The position numbers and the translations under genes were made by a program. Of a stretch of 64,000 nucleotides of DNA, positions 9,243 through 18,264 are shown in pieces (position 1 is the stretch's first letter; every line of letters begins with the position of its first letter). This DNA is from CADEED01 sp035502995 (GTDB lineage Bacteria; Pseudomonadota; Gammaproteobacteria; Steroidobacterales; Steroidobacteraceae), in assembly GCA_035502995.1 (NCBI GenBank), contig DATJTW010000090.1, forward strand, positions 90,294-154,293, in the 5' to 3' direction. The notes below the pieces were generated by a model. It was not told where the DNA came from, did not search any database, and worked only from the letters and a program-made list of their open reading frames with translations.

Positions 9243-10511
9243 ATGACCCCGACTCCGCTGCCGTTCCGACAGGTCGCCGCCGTCGTCACGGCCAACGCGA
9301 TCGAGTTCTACGACTTCGTGACCTATGCGTTCTTCGCGGCGCAGATCGGGCGGACGTTTTTCCCGTCGGACACGCCCGGCACCAGCCTGCTGGCCGCGCT
9401 CGCGACCTTCGGCGCCGGGTTCCTGACGCGGCCGCTCGGCGCGTTCGTCATCGGCCGGTACGCGGATCGTGCCGGCCGCAAGCCCGCGATGTTGTTGTCG
9501 TTCTGGCTGATGGGCATCGCCGTGATCGGGTTGCCGCTCGTGCCGTCTTACGCGTCGATCGGCCTCGCGGCGCCGTTGCTGGTGATCGGGTTCCGGCTGC
9601 TGCAGGGATTCGCGCTGGGTGGCGAGGTCGGACCGAACACCGCATTCCTGATGGAGGCCGCGCCGGCGAAACATCGCGGCCTCTACGTGTCGATGCAGGC
9701 GACCAGCGCCGACGTCGCCGTGATGATCGCCGGGCTGGTCGGCGTCGTGCTGGCCGGCTGGCTGACGGCCGGCGAGCTCGACGCCTGGGGTTGGCGGGTC
9801 GCCTTGCTGCCCGGCGCCGTGATCGTGCCGTTCGGGCTGATGCTGCGGCGCTCGTTGCTCGAGACGCTGCATCGCGCGCCGGAGGGCGCGGCCGCCGCGC
9901 CGGCGATCGGTGCCGGCCCGTCGTTCCTGCGCATCGGCCTGGTCGGCATCCTGCTGATCGCGACCGCGACGACGACCAACTATCTACTCAGCTACATGAA
10001 GACCTACGCCGGCTCGACGCTGGGGATGCCGGAACAACTGGCGTTCGGCGCGACGGTCGCGGTGGGCGCGGCGGGCCTGGTGTTCGATCCGCTGGGCGGC
10101 TGGTTGTCGGACCGCTTCGGGCGCCGGCGGATGATCCTGCTGCCGTGGTTGTCGTTGTCGGTGCTCGTGTTCCCCGGGTTCTGGCTGATCGAGCATTACC
10201 GCAGCGGGCCGGTGTTGTGGACGGTGTGCGCGGTGCTGGCGTCCATCCACACGGCGGCCGGCACGACGGCACTGGTCGCGATCACCGAGTGGCTGCCGCG
10301 CCGCGCGCGCGCCGGCGGGTTCGGCATCATCTATGCGTCGTCGATCGCGGTGTTCGGCGGTTCGACGCAGTTCCTGACCGCGTGGCTGACGCGGCTGACC
10401 GGCAACGCGATGGTGCCGGCCTGGTACATGATCGGCGGCATCGTCGTCGGGTTGCTGGCGCTGTCGCAGCTGCCGGAGACGGCGCCGGTGCGCACCGCGC
10501 CGGAGCGCTGA
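9243..10511 (+). CDS. MHS-family major facilitator transporter
   Basis: A 422-residue, 12-helix major facilitator protein. The opening block with ANAIEFYDFVTYAFFAAQIG and FFPS, the GADR-like loop RYADRAGRKPAML between helices 2 and 3, and GFALGGEVGPNTAF in helix 4 are the marks of the metabolite:proton symporter (MHS) group, whose members carry citrate, proline/betaine, shikimate or dicarboxylates. The substrate cannot be told from sequence. The ATG at 9243 has no ribosome binding site, so the start is chosen by homology. It is divergent from the atp operon, sharing a 193-base intergenic region. Confidence 0.88.
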   Translation: MTPTPLPFRQVAAVVTANAIEFYDFVTYAFFAAQIGRTFFPSDTPGTSLLAALATFGAGFLTRPLGAFVIGRYADRAGRKPAMLLSFWLMGIAVIGLPLVPSYASIGLAAPLLVIGFRLLQGFALGGEVGPNTAFLMEAAPAKHRGLYVSMQATSADVAVMIAGLVGVVLAGWLTAGELDAWGWRVALLPGAVIVPFGLMLRRSLLETLHRAPEGAAAAPAIGAGPSFLRIGLVGILLIATATTTNYLLSYMKTYAGSTLGMPEQLAFGATVAVGAAGLVFDPLGGWLSDRFGRRRMILLPWLSLSVLVFPGFWLIEHYRSGPVLWTVCAVLASIHTAAGTTALVAITEWLPRRARAGGFGIIYASSIAVFGGSTQFLTAWLTRLTGNAMVPAWYMIGGIVVGLLALSQLPETAPVRTAPER

Positions 10512-11219
10512 TCAGTCGAGCAGCGGCCCGCGGATGCGCAGGTTCTCGATGCGCAGGTGGCTGGACGTGGTGCGCAGCCCGAACCAGCCGGACGTGTACG
10601 GCGCGGGATCCTCGAAACGGAAGATCGCGCGGCCGTCGCGGCGATATTCGACGTGCGATCCGTCGGCGATCAGCGTGATCCGCTGCCGTCGGTTGGCGAC
10701 GAGTAGGAATCGTGGTGCGGAGAGATCGTGTTCCGGCAGCAGCGGCCGATTGCCCGGCACGCCGATGTAGCGGCGGAAGCGTGTGGTCGTGTTGCGATTG
10801 CCGCCGAGGCCGACGTAATACGTGAGCAGGTCGTCGTAGTCCGCGAACCTGCCGCTGCGCGGCCTGGCGTACACGGGTCGCGTGCCGTCCGCGTTGTGCG
10901 CCATCCAGAAGACGTTGAGATCGCTGACGTTGTCGTTCAGGCCGCCCGCCGAGATCGCCGTCGCGTCGAACTCGATCTCGACGTCGGTGCCCAGCTCGCG
11001 CTTGAACCACAACGTGACGCCCGCGGGCGCGTCGATGTCCAGCGCATCGTCGCCGGTGGAGATGCGGGCGGGTTGCTCGGCCTCGACGATCCACTGCGAG
11101 GTGTCGCGGAAATCGCCGACGTACGACACCGGCCAGCGATGCGTCGCGCAGCCGGCCAGCAGCGCGGCCGCCAGCAACGCCAAACTACTTGATGTGCGCC
11201 AGGATCCCGTCGAGCTCAT
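10512..11219 (-). CDS. Lipoprotein with DUF6250-like jelly-roll domain
   Basis: The 235-residue product starts with a lipoprotein signal (basic stretch, SSLALLAAALLAGC; lipobox LAGC, Cys24) and should be anchored in an outer or inner membrane leaflet. The rest contains SDLNVFWMAHNADG, YDDLLTYYVGLGGN, RFRRYIG, RPLLPEHDL and PYTSGWFGLRTT, the pattern of the DUF6250-type domain often linked to polysaccharide-degrading enzymes; that assignment is from memory. The ATG at 11219 lies inside parB, overlapping its last 35 bases. It ends exactly one base after the convergent transporter stop. Confidence 0.75.
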   Translation of the reverse strand: MSSTGSWRTSSSLALLAAALLAGCATHRWPVSYVGDFRDTSQWIVEAEQPARISTGDDALDIDAPAGVTLWFKRELGTDVEIEFDATAISAGGLNDNVSDLNVFWMAHNADGTRPVYARPRSGRFADYDDLLTYYVGLGGNRNTTTRFRRYIGVPGNRPLLPEHDLSAPRFLLVANRRQRITLIADGSHVEYRRDGRAIFRFEDPAPYTSGWFGLRTTSSHLRIENLRIRGPLLD

Positions 11220-12129
11220 CGAGCGAGTGGTAGCTGACGACCACCTTTCCCTTGCCTGAACCCGTGTGCTGGATCTCGACGACGGCGCCGAGTTTCTCGG
11301 AGAGCTCGTCCTGCAGGCGCTGCACGTTCGGATCCAGCGCCTTCGAGTCGCGCGCCGGCGCACTGCCGCCGGCGGCCTTCGCCAGCAGCGCGCGCACCAT
11401 GCCCTCGGTGTCGCGCACGGACAGTCCCTTCTTCGCGACCAGTGCGCCGACCTCGATCTGCTGCCGGCGCTGGGTCAGGCCGAGCAGCGCGCGCGCGTGG
11501 CCCATCTCGAGCTCGCGCTGTTCGACCAGCACCGAGATCTCGGCCGGCAGTTCCAGCAGGCGCAGCAGGTTCGACACGGCGGCGCGCGAGCGACCGACCG
11601 TGTCGGCGGCCTGCTGGTGCGTGATGCCGAACTCGCTGATCAGCCGCTCGAGCGCGCGCGCTTCTTCGAGCGGGTTCAGGTTCTCGCGCTGGATGTTCTC
11701 GATCAGCGCCATCGCGATCGCGGCCTCGTCGGGCACGCGGCGGATGACCGCCGGCACCGTGGCCAGGCCGGCGATCTGCGCGGCGCGCCAGCGGCGTTCG
11801 CCGGCGATGATCTCGTAGCGCTGCGATTCACCCGGTGCCGCGCCGTCGACGGCGCGCACGACGATCGGCTGGATGATGCCCTGCGACTTGATGGATGCCG
11901 CCAGCTCGTCGAGCGATTCCTGCCGCATGTCGACGCGCGGCTGGTACTTGCCCCGCTGCAGCAGGTCGACCGGCAGGTTCGCGAGCTCGTCGCCGGGCAG
12001 CTTGTTCGAGACCGGCGCGGCGGCGGGACTGCTGCCGCCGGCGGGCGCGGCGACGGGTTCGGGGCGCTTCGACATCTGGCCGAGCAGCGCTTCGAGTCCG
12101 CGACCCATGACCGGTTTCTTCTGGCTCAT
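11185..12129 (-). CDS. parB: Chromosome-partitioning protein ParB
   Basis: DNA-binding CTPase of the ParABS segregation system, 314 aa. The N-terminal KKPVMGRGLEALLG, the box II motif GERRWRAAQIAGL, the NIQRENLNPLEEA stretch and the helix-turn-helix ITHQQAADTVGRSRAAVSNLLRLL are all clear. It lies 22 bases after parA. The stop is TAG and lies inside a near copy of the dispersed word (11181-11189). No parS site (TGTTTCACGTGAAACA or a close match) was found in the window. Confidence 0.96.
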   Translation of the reverse strand: MSQKKPVMGRGLEALLGQMSKRPEPVAAPAGGSSPAAAPVSNKLPGDELANLPVDLLQRGKYQPRVDMRQESLDELAASIKSQGIIQPIVVRAVDGAAPGESQRYEIIAGERRWRAAQIAGLATVPAVIRRVPDEAAIAMALIENIQRENLNPLEEARALERLISEFGITHQQAADTVGRSRAAVSNLLRLLELPAEISVLVEQRELEMGHARALLGLTQRRQQIEVGALVAKKGLSVRDTEGMVRALLAKAAGGSAPARDSKALDPNVQRLQDELSEKLGAVVEIQHTGSGKGKVVVSYHSLDELDGILAHIK

Positions 12130-12151
12130 GGGCGCGGATGATAGCGGGGTT

Positions 12152-13000
12152 TCAGTTGATCGGATGATCGCCGGCCGCGAGATCCGGCTCGGCCGCCGGC
12201 ACGGCCTCGGCGCCCGCTTCGGCGACCGCGTCGTCTTCCTTGCGCAACATCTCGCCGGCCAGCGCGAGATAGGCCAGCGCGCCGCGCGAGTCCTTGTCGT
12301 GCTGCAGGACGGGTTTGCCGAACGACGGCGCCTCGGCGAGCCGCACGTTGCGCGGCACGATCGTGCGGAACACCTTGTCGCCGAACACGCTGATCAGCTG
12401 GCTCGACACTTCGTTCGCCAGGTTGTTACGCGGATCGAACATCGTGCGCAGGATGCCTTCGATCTCGAGGTTCGGATTCACGGCGCCCTTGATCTGCTCG
12501 ATGGTCGAGACCAGCGCGGTCAGGCCTTCGAGCGCGTAGTACTCGCACTGCATCGGTATCAGCACGCTCTGCGCGGCGACCAGCGCGTTCAGCGTCAGCA
12601 TGTTCAACGCCGGCGGGCAGTCGATCATGATGACTTCGTAGTGTTCGTAGATCGGCTTCAGCGCGTTGCGCAGGCGCAGCTCGCGGCCGGCCATGGTAGT
12701 TAGGAGCCTGACTTCCGCGGCGGTCAGGTCCTGGTTCGACGGCATCAGCGACAGGCCGGGCGTGTTCTCGAGCGGGACGATGACCGACGCCGCATCGGCC
12801 TCGCCCAGCAGCACGTCGCCGGTGCCGCGCGTGATCTGCGATTTCTCGACGCCGCAGCCCATCGTCGCGTTGCCCTGCGGATCGATGTCGATCAGCAACA
12901 CGCGCCGGCGCGTGGCCGCGAACGACGCGGCGAGATTCACCGCGGTGGTCGTCTTGCCGACGCCGCCCTTCTGGTTCGCGACCGCGATGATGCGTTTCAT
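12152..13000 (-). CDS. parA: Chromosome-partitioning ATPase ParA
   Basis: ParA/Soj-type ATPase, 282 aa. The deviant Walker A KGGVGKTT is at residues 11-18, DIDPQGNATMGCG and MIDCPPALNMLTLNAL follow. I chose the ATG at 13000 because the family begins MKRIIAVANQKGG. A C-terminal tail of about 27 residues rich in Ala, Glu and Asp (from DDAVAEAGAEAV) exceeds the usual length. An exact copy of the dispersed word lies within the gene at 12695-12703. Confidence 0.96.
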   Translation of the reverse strand: MKRIIAVANQKGGVGKTTTAVNLAASFAATRRRVLLIDIDPQGNATMGCGVEKSQITRGTGDVLLGEADAASVIVPLENTPGLSLMPSNQDLTAAEVRLLTTMAGRELRLRNALKPIYEHYEVIMIDCPPALNMLTLNALVAAQSVLIPMQCEYYALEGLTALVSTIEQIKGAVNPNLEIEGILRTMFDPRNNLANEVSSQLISVFGDKVFRTIVPRNVRLAEAPSFGKPVLQHDKDSRGALAYLALAGEMLRKEDDAVAEAGAEAVPAAEPDLAAGDHPIN

Positions 13001-13031
13001 GGCGCGGATATTAACCCGCTTGCCGGCCGCG

Positions 13032-13691
13032 TCAGCGTCCCGTTTTCTGACGTTCCAGCGCGACAAGGTGCCGTTCGGCGTCGAGGCCGGGCACCTTCAG
13101 CGGCGTGACGTCGGCGCGCCAGCCGCGCGGGACCGCGGCGAGCTCATCGTCGGGCAGCTTGCCCTTCATCGCGAGCAGGCGGCCGCGCGGCGCGAGCAGC
13201 GGCGCGACGTTATGTAGAACATCGGCCAGCGAACCGACGGCGCGCACGATGACGACGTCGAAATTCTTCTCGCCCGGATAACTCTCGGCGCGCGCCGCGA
13301 CCGCGTGTGCGTTGCGGATGTCGAGCGCGGCGATCGACTCGGCGACGAAGCGGATCTTCTTCTGCGTGCCGTCGATCAGCGTGATCCTGCGCTCCGGGCA
13401 CGCGACGGCGACGGGAATCCCCGGGAACCCGCCGCCGGTGCCCACGTCGATGACGCGCTGCGCGTCGCCGAGATGCGGCACGACGGTGAGGCTGTCGAGC
13501 ATGTGCAGCGTGAGGATGCCCTCCGGCGACGTGATCGACGTGAGGTTCACGTGCTGGTTCCGCTCGCGCAGCAGCTCGCCGTAGCGCCACAGAACGTCGA
13601 GCTGCGACTCGTCGAGGTTCACGCCGAATTCGTTGGCGGCAGCATCGAGGCGCGCGGTCCACGCGGCCGCGGTAGTCAGGTCGGCGCTCAC
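13032..13691 (-). CDS. rsmG: 16S rRNA (guanine527-N7)-methyltransferase
   Basis: RsmG (GidB) methylates G527 of 16S rRNA. The 219-residue product has the S-adenosylmethionine motif VIDVGTGGGFPGIPVA, then LIDGTQKKIRF, and an RAVGSLADVLH segment late in the fold. The N-terminal part (MSADLTTAAAWTARLDAAANEFG) is slightly extended. It starts with GTG at 13691, only 3 bases after the prpD stop, so it appears to be cotranscribed with the methylcitrate genes. parA follows after 31 bases. Confidence 0.95.
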   Translation of the reverse strand: MSADLTTAAAWTARLDAAANEFGVNLDESQLDVLWRYGELLRERNQHVNLTSITSPEGILTLHMLDSLTVVPHLGDAQRVIDVGTGGGFPGIPVAVACPERRITLIDGTQKKIRFVAESIAALDIRNAHAVAARAESYPGEKNFDVVIVRAVGSLADVLHNVAPLLAPRGRLLAMKGKLPDDELAAVPRGWRADVTPLKVPGLDAERHLVALERQKTGR

Positions 13692-13694
13692 GAA

Positions 13695-15140
13695 CTAGTT
13701 CGCCACCAATGCGGCCATGAACTCGTTCACCGGCAGCGACTCGAAATCCGCGCGCGCGAACAACGTCTTGATCGCCTCGGCCTGTTTCGCCGGGAAGTGC
13801 GCGGCCACCGAGTCCTCGAACTTCTTCACCAGCACCGGCATGCCCTCGGCGCGGCGCTTGCGATGGCCGATCGGGAAATCGACGCGCTGCTGCAGCTTCT
13901 CGCCGCCGGCGAGGAATATCGTGATCGCGTTGCCGATGTGGCGCTTGTCGCGTTCGTAGTATTCCTTCGTGAAGACGGTGTTCTCCTTCACTTCCATCTT
14001 GCCGCGCAGCAGGTCGATGCGCGGATCGGTGGCGATCGTGTCCTCGTAGTCGGCGGCCGTGAGCCGGCCGAAGATCAGGGGCACCGCGACCATGTACTGG
14101 ATGCAGTGATCGCGATCGGCGGGATTCGCCAGCGGGCCGGTCTTGTCGATGATGCGCACACCGGGCTCCTGCGTCTCGATGACGATGCGCTCGATCTGCG
14201 CGATGCGGTCCTTCACCTTCTCGTGCAGCGTCATCGCGCATTCCACCGCCGTCTGCGCGTGGAACTCCGCCGGGTAGCTGATCTTGAACAACACGTTCTC
14301 CATGACGTAGCTGCCCAGCGGCTGCGCGAGCGTCAGCGGCTTGCCCTTGAACAATACGTCCTGGAAACCCCAGGTCTTCGCCGACAGCGCCGAGGGATAA
14401 CCCATCTCGTTCTTCAGCGCGAACAACGCGTGGCGCACCGCGCGCGAGGTCGCGTCGCCAGCGGCCCAGCTCTTGCGCGAGCCCGTGTTGGGCGCGTGGC
14501 GATACGTGCGCAGCGCGCCGCCGTCGATCCAGGCGTTCGACAGCGCATTGACGATCTGCTCGAGCGAGCCGCCGAGCATCGCGGTGGCGACCGCCGTGGA
14601 GGCGACTCGCACGAGGAGCACGTGGTCGAGCCCGACGCGATTGAAGGAATTCTCCAGCGCCAGCACGCCCTGGATCTCGTGCGCCTTGATCATCGCGGTC
14701 AACACGTCGCGCACGGTCAGCGGTTTCTCGCCGAGCAGGATCGCGCGGCGGGACAGATAGTCGGAGACCGCGAGGATGGCGCCGAGGTTGTCGGACGGGT
14801 GGCCCCATTCCGCGGCCAGCCACGTGTCGTTGAAATCGAGCCAGCGCACCATCGCGCCGATGCTGAACGCGCCCATCACCGGGTCGAGCTCGTAGCTAGT
14901 GCCCGGCACGCGCGAGCCGCCCGGCATCGTCGCGCCGGGCACCACCGGCCCGAGCAGCCGCGTGCAGGCGGGATATTTCAGCGCCTGGAAGCCGCAGGCC
15001 AGCGTGTCCATGAGGCAGTAACGCGCGGTCTCGTACGCCTGCTGGCAATCTACCGCATGGTTCTTGGCGTAGTCGGCCAGCGCGACGAGCAGCTCGTCGG
15101 GGTTCGGCCGCTGCGCGGACTTGGTGTCGTGAGAGGACAT
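13695..15140 (-). CDS. prpD: 2-methylcitrate dehydratase
   Basis: PrpD, 481 aa, of the MmgE/PrpD family, dehydrates 2-methylcitrate to 2-methyl-cis-aconitate in propionyl-CoA catabolism. Visible family blocks are RYCLMDTLACGFQALKYP near residue 40, VRWLDFNDTWLAAEWGHPSDN, and KISYPAEFHAQTAVE. The ATG at 15140 is preceded by a good ribosome binding site (GGAAGGA). It follows prpC by 14 bases. PrpD needs no iron-sulfur cluster; acnD and prpF are not present in the window, so this is the simple pathway version. Confidence 0.95.
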   Translation of the reverse strand: MSSHDTKSAQRPNPDELLVALADYAKNHAVDCQQAYETARYCLMDTLACGFQALKYPACTRLLGPVVPGATMPGGSRVPGTSYELDPVMGAFSIGAMVRWLDFNDTWLAAEWGHPSDNLGAILAVSDYLSRRAILLGEKPLTVRDVLTAMIKAHEIQGVLALENSFNRVGLDHVLLVRVASTAVATAMLGGSLEQIVNALSNAWIDGGALRTYRHAPNTGSRKSWAAGDATSRAVRHALFALKNEMGYPSALSAKTWGFQDVLFKGKPLTLAQPLGSYVMENVLFKISYPAEFHAQTAVECAMTLHEKVKDRIAQIERIVIETQEPGVRIIDKTGPLANPADRDHCIQYMVAVPLIFGRLTAADYEDTIATDPRIDLLRGKMEVKENTVFTKEYYERDKRHIGNAITIFLAGGEKLQQRVDFPIGHRKRRAEGMPVLVKKFEDSVAAHFPAKQAEAIKTLFARADFESLPVNEFMAALVAN

Positions 15141-15154
15141 CGTTCCTTCCTTGG

Positions 15155-16303
15155 TCAGGGGCGCTGCGCCAGCGGCACGAACTTGCGGTTCTCCGGGCCC
15201 GTGTAGTTCGCCGCGGGGCGGATGATCTTGCCGTCCTCGCGCTGTTCGATGACATGCGCGCTCCAGCCGGTGACCCGCGACATGACGAACAGCGGCGTGA
15301 ACATCGCCGTGGGCACGCCCATCAGGTGATAGCTGACGGCGCTGTACCAGTCGAGGTTCGGGAACATCTTCTTGATGTCCCACATCAGCGATTCGATGCG
15401 CTCCGCGACCTGGTACAGCTTGAGATCGCCGGCTTCCTTCGCGAGCCGCTCGGCGACGCGCTTGATGATCACGTTGCGCGGATCGCCCACCGTGTACACC
15501 GGGTGGCCGAAGCCGATGACGATCTCCTTGTTCGCGACGCGGCGGCGGATGTCGGCCTCCGCGTCGTCGGGCGTGTCGTACCGTTCCTGGATCTCCAGCG
15601 CCACTTCGTTCGCACCGCCGTGTTTCGGACCGCGTAGCGCACCGATGGCGCCGGTGATGCAGGAGTAGAGGTCGGAACCCGTGCCCGCGATGACCCGCGA
15701 CGTGAACGTCGACGAGTTGAACTCGTGCTCGGCGTAGAGGATCAGCGACGTGTGCATCGCGCGCACCCAACTACCCGGCGGCGGTCGCCGGTGCAGCAGG
15801 TGCAGGAAGTGGCCGCCGACGGAGTCGTCGTCGGTCTCGACGTGGATGCGCTGGCCGTTGTGCGAGAAGTGGTACCAGTAGCAGAGCATGGAGCCGAAGC
15901 AGCCGACGAAGTGGTCGGCGATCTCGCGCGCGCCCGCGGGATCGTGGCTGTCCTTCTCCGGCAGCACGCAGCCCAGCGCCGAAGCCCCGGTGCGCATGAC
16001 GTCCATCGGGTGCGTCGCGGCCGGCAGCTGCTCGAGCACCGCGCGCACCGGCGCGGGCAGGCCGCGCAGATTCTTCAGCTTGATCTTGTACGCGGCGAGT
16101 TGGGCCTTGTTCGGGAGCTTGCCGTGGATCAATAGATAGGCAATCTCCTCAAAGTCGCATTGTTCGGCCACTTCGAGGATGTCGTAACCGCGGTAGTGCA
16201 GGTCGTTGCCGCTGCGGCCGACGCTGCACAGCGCGGTGTTGCCGGCGGTGACGCCGGATAACGCGACGGATTTCTTCGGTTTCGGCGCGGAGGTCTCGTT
16301 CAT
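15155..16303 (-). CDS. prpC: 2-methylcitrate synthase
   Basis: Citrate-synthase-family enzyme, 382 aa, condensing propionyl-CoA with oxaloacetate. The catalytic region reads LILYAEHEFNSSTFTSRV and IGFGHPVYTVGDPRN, with the GAIGALRGPKHGGANE loop between them. Its length matches the short PrpC type rather than the longer GltA. The ATG at 16303 overlaps the prpB stop (ATGA), so translation is coupled. Assignment as PrpC rather than citrate synthase rests on the prp context and size. Confidence 0.95.
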   Translation of the reverse strand: MNETSAPKPKKSVALSGVTAGNTALCSVGRSGNDLHYRGYDILEVAEQCDFEEIAYLLIHGKLPNKAQLAAYKIKLKNLRGLPAPVRAVLEQLPAATHPMDVMRTGASALGCVLPEKDSHDPAGAREIADHFVGCFGSMLCYWYHFSHNGQRIHVETDDDSVGGHFLHLLHRRPPPGSWVRAMHTSLILYAEHEFNSSTFTSRVIAGTGSDLYSCITGAIGALRGPKHGGANEVALEIQERYDTPDDAEADIRRRVANKEIVIGFGHPVYTVGDPRNVIIKRVAERLAKEAGDLKLYQVAERIESLMWDIKKMFPNLDWYSAVSYHLMGVPTAMFTPLFVMSRVTGWSAHVIEQREDGKIIRPAANYTGPENRKFVPLAQRP

Positions 16304-17214
16304 GTCGCCTTCTCCGATTTTCCCTTCTCGGACCGGAACAGCTCGTCGAGCTTCCGTTCGTAGGAGTGATAGTCGAGATACTTGTAGAGATCGTCGCGCG
16401 TCTGCATGTCGGCGAGCACGTTCTTCTGCGTGCCGTCGCGGCGGATCGCCTCGTAGACCTTCAGCGCGGCGAGGTTCATCGCACGGTAGGCCGAGCAGCA
16501 GTGCAGCACGATGTCGACGCCGGCGCCGCCCAGTTCGTCGCGCGTATACAAAGGTGTCTTGCCGAACTCGGTGATGTTCGCGAGCACGGGCACCTGCACC
16601 GCGTCCTTCACCTTGCGATACATCGCGAGATCCGTGATGGCCTCGGGGAACACGGCGTCGGCGCCGGCCGCGACGCAGGCGACCAGGCGCTCGAGCATCT
16701 CGTCGAGCCCCAGGCCCTGCAGCGCATCGCTGCGCGCCATGATCACGAAGCCGGGATCGGTACGCGCATCGACGGCCGCCTTAACGCGATCCACCATCTC
16801 GTCGCGAGGCACGACTTCCTTGCCCGGCCGATGACCGCAGCGCTTGCTCTGCACCTGGTCCTCGATGTGCATGCCGCCGGCGCCGGCCTTGATGAACGAA
16901 CGCACCGTGCGCGCGATGTTGAACGCGCCGCCCCAGCCGGTGTCAGCGTCGACCAGCAGCGGCAGCGAGCTCGCCTCCGTGATGCGGCGGATGTCGATCA
17001 GCACGTCGTCCATCGTGCTGATGCCGAGATCCGGCAGGCCGAGCGAGTTGGCGGCGACGCCACCACCGGATAGATAGAGCGCGCGGAACCCGGTCGCTTC
17101 GGCCAGGCGCGCCGCGTAGGCGTTGATCGCACCGACGACCTGCAGGGGTTTCTCGGCGACGATCGCCGCGCGCAGTTTCGCGCCCGGGGAGAGCGCGGCT
17201 GGAGAAGTTTTCAT
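16300..17214 (-). CDS. prpB: 2-methylisocitrate lyase
   Basis: PrpB, 304 aa, of the isocitrate lyase/PEP mutase superfamily; it cleaves 2-methylisocitrate to pyruvate and succinate. The catalytic signature KRCGHRPGKEVV (KKCGH type, Cys in the centre) and the magnesium-binding LPLLVDADTGWGG are present. YLSGGGVAANSLGLPDLG near residue 47 is also diagnostic. It lies 10 bases after the acuI stop and overlaps prpC by 4 bases. Confidence 0.96.
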   Translation of the reverse strand: MKTSPAALSPGAKLRAAIVAEKPLQVVGAINAYAARLAEATGFRALYLSGGGVAANSLGLPDLGISTMDDVLIDIRRITEASSLPLLVDADTGWGGAFNIARTVRSFIKAGAGGMHIEDQVQSKRCGHRPGKEVVPRDEMVDRVKAAVDARTDPGFVIMARSDALQGLGLDEMLERLVACVAAGADAVFPEAITDLAMYRKVKDAVQVPVLANITEFGKTPLYTRDELGGAGVDIVLHCCSAYRAMNLAALKVYEAIRRDGTQKNVLADMQTRDDLYKYLDYHSYERKLDELFRSEKGKSEKAT

Positions 17215-17224
17215 GCCGCGCAGT

Positions 17225-18226
17225 CTACGACCGCGCGCCGATCTTCACTACCGTGCGACCGGTCACATGGCCGTCGAGATGCGGCTGGAACGCGCCCGGC
17301 AGGTCCGCGAAGTCGATCGTGTTCGTGACGATGCGGTCCAGGTGCCGCGGCGCGCAGTCGCCGGCGATGCGCCCCCACACGTGCAGCCGGTCCTCGCGCC
17401 GCGTGGCCGACGAGTTGATGCCCAGCAGGTTCACGCCGCGCAGGATGAAGGGCAACACCGTGGTGTTCAGCTCCGCGCCGCCCGCCAGGCCGATGCTGGC
17501 GATGTTCCCCCAGAAGTCCATCTGGCGCGTGAGGCCGGCGAGCATCGCGCCGCCGACGTTGTCGATGGCGCCGGCGTAGCGCGCCGCTTCCAGCGGCCGG
17601 CTGCCCAGCTGGAATTCGGCGCGCGGGACCACCTTGCTAGCGCCTAACGACTTCAGGTACGCCGCGGCGTCGGCCTTGCCGCTCACCGCGATCACCTCGT
17701 AGCCGCGCCCCGCGAGCATGTCGATGGCGATGCTGCCGACGCCGCCGGTGGCACCGGTGACGACGATGGGTCCGCGCGCCGGCGCCTGGCCATTGCGTTC
17801 CATGCGGTCGATGGCCAGCGCGGCGGTGAACCCGGCGGTGCCCAGCGCCATCGCGCGGAACGCGTCGAGCCCCGGCGGCATCGGGATCACCGCCTCGGCC
17901 GGCACGCGCGCGACCTGCGTGTAGCCGCCGTCGAGCGTTTCCGAGAGCCCGCTGCCCGTGACGAGCACCGCGTCGCCGGGCCGGTAGCGCGCGTCGTCCG
18001 ACGAGCGCACGCGGCCCGCGAGATCGATGCCGCCCGTCAGCGGATACCGGCGCAGGATGCGACCCGCGCCAGTGGCCGCCAGTGCGTCCTTGTAGTTGAT
18101 GTCGCTGTACTCGACATCGATGACGACCTCGCCGGGTGACAAGGCGTCCAGCGCCACGTCTTCGAAGCGCGCCGCGATCTTGCCATCCGTCTCGTGGACC
18201 CGGAATGCCCTGAACGTATCCGCCAC
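17225..18226 (-). CDS. acuI: Acrylyl-CoA reductase (AcuI/YhdH family)
   Basis: Zinc-free medium-chain reductase, 333 aa, expected to reduce acrylyl-CoA to propionyl-CoA with NADPH. Family marks are YSDINYKDALAATG near residue 40, GIDLAGRV, and the nucleotide site VTGATGGVGSIA. The product is the substrate of the prp genes downstream, with which it forms one operon (10 bases to prpB). It begins with GTG at 18226. A broader quinone-reductase-like role cannot be excluded from sequence, but the neighbourhood favours acrylyl-CoA. Only 38 bases separate it from divergent gor. Confidence 0.88.
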   Translation of the reverse strand: MADTFRAFRVHETDGKIAARFEDVALDALSPGEVVIDVEYSDINYKDALAATGAGRILRRYPLTGGIDLAGRVRSSDDARYRPGDAVLVTGSGLSETLDGGYTQVARVPAEAVIPMPPGLDAFRAMALGTAGFTAALAIDRMERNGQAPARGPIVVTGATGGVGSIAIDMLAGRGYEVIAVSGKADAAAYLKSLGASKVVPRAEFQLGSRPLEAARYAGAIDNVGGAMLAGLTRQMDFWGNIASIGLAGGAELNTTVLPFILRGVNLLGINSSATRREDRLHVWGRIAGDCAPRHLDRIVTNTIDFADLPGAFQPHLDGHVTGRTVVKIGARS

Positions 18227-18264
18227 AGTCGAGCCCTCGCGCCGATTGAAGTTACTATCCTGCC

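Noticed and set aside
11185..13000. parS sites near parAB
   Set aside because: No 16-base palindrome resembling TGTTTCACGTGAAACA was found on either strand.
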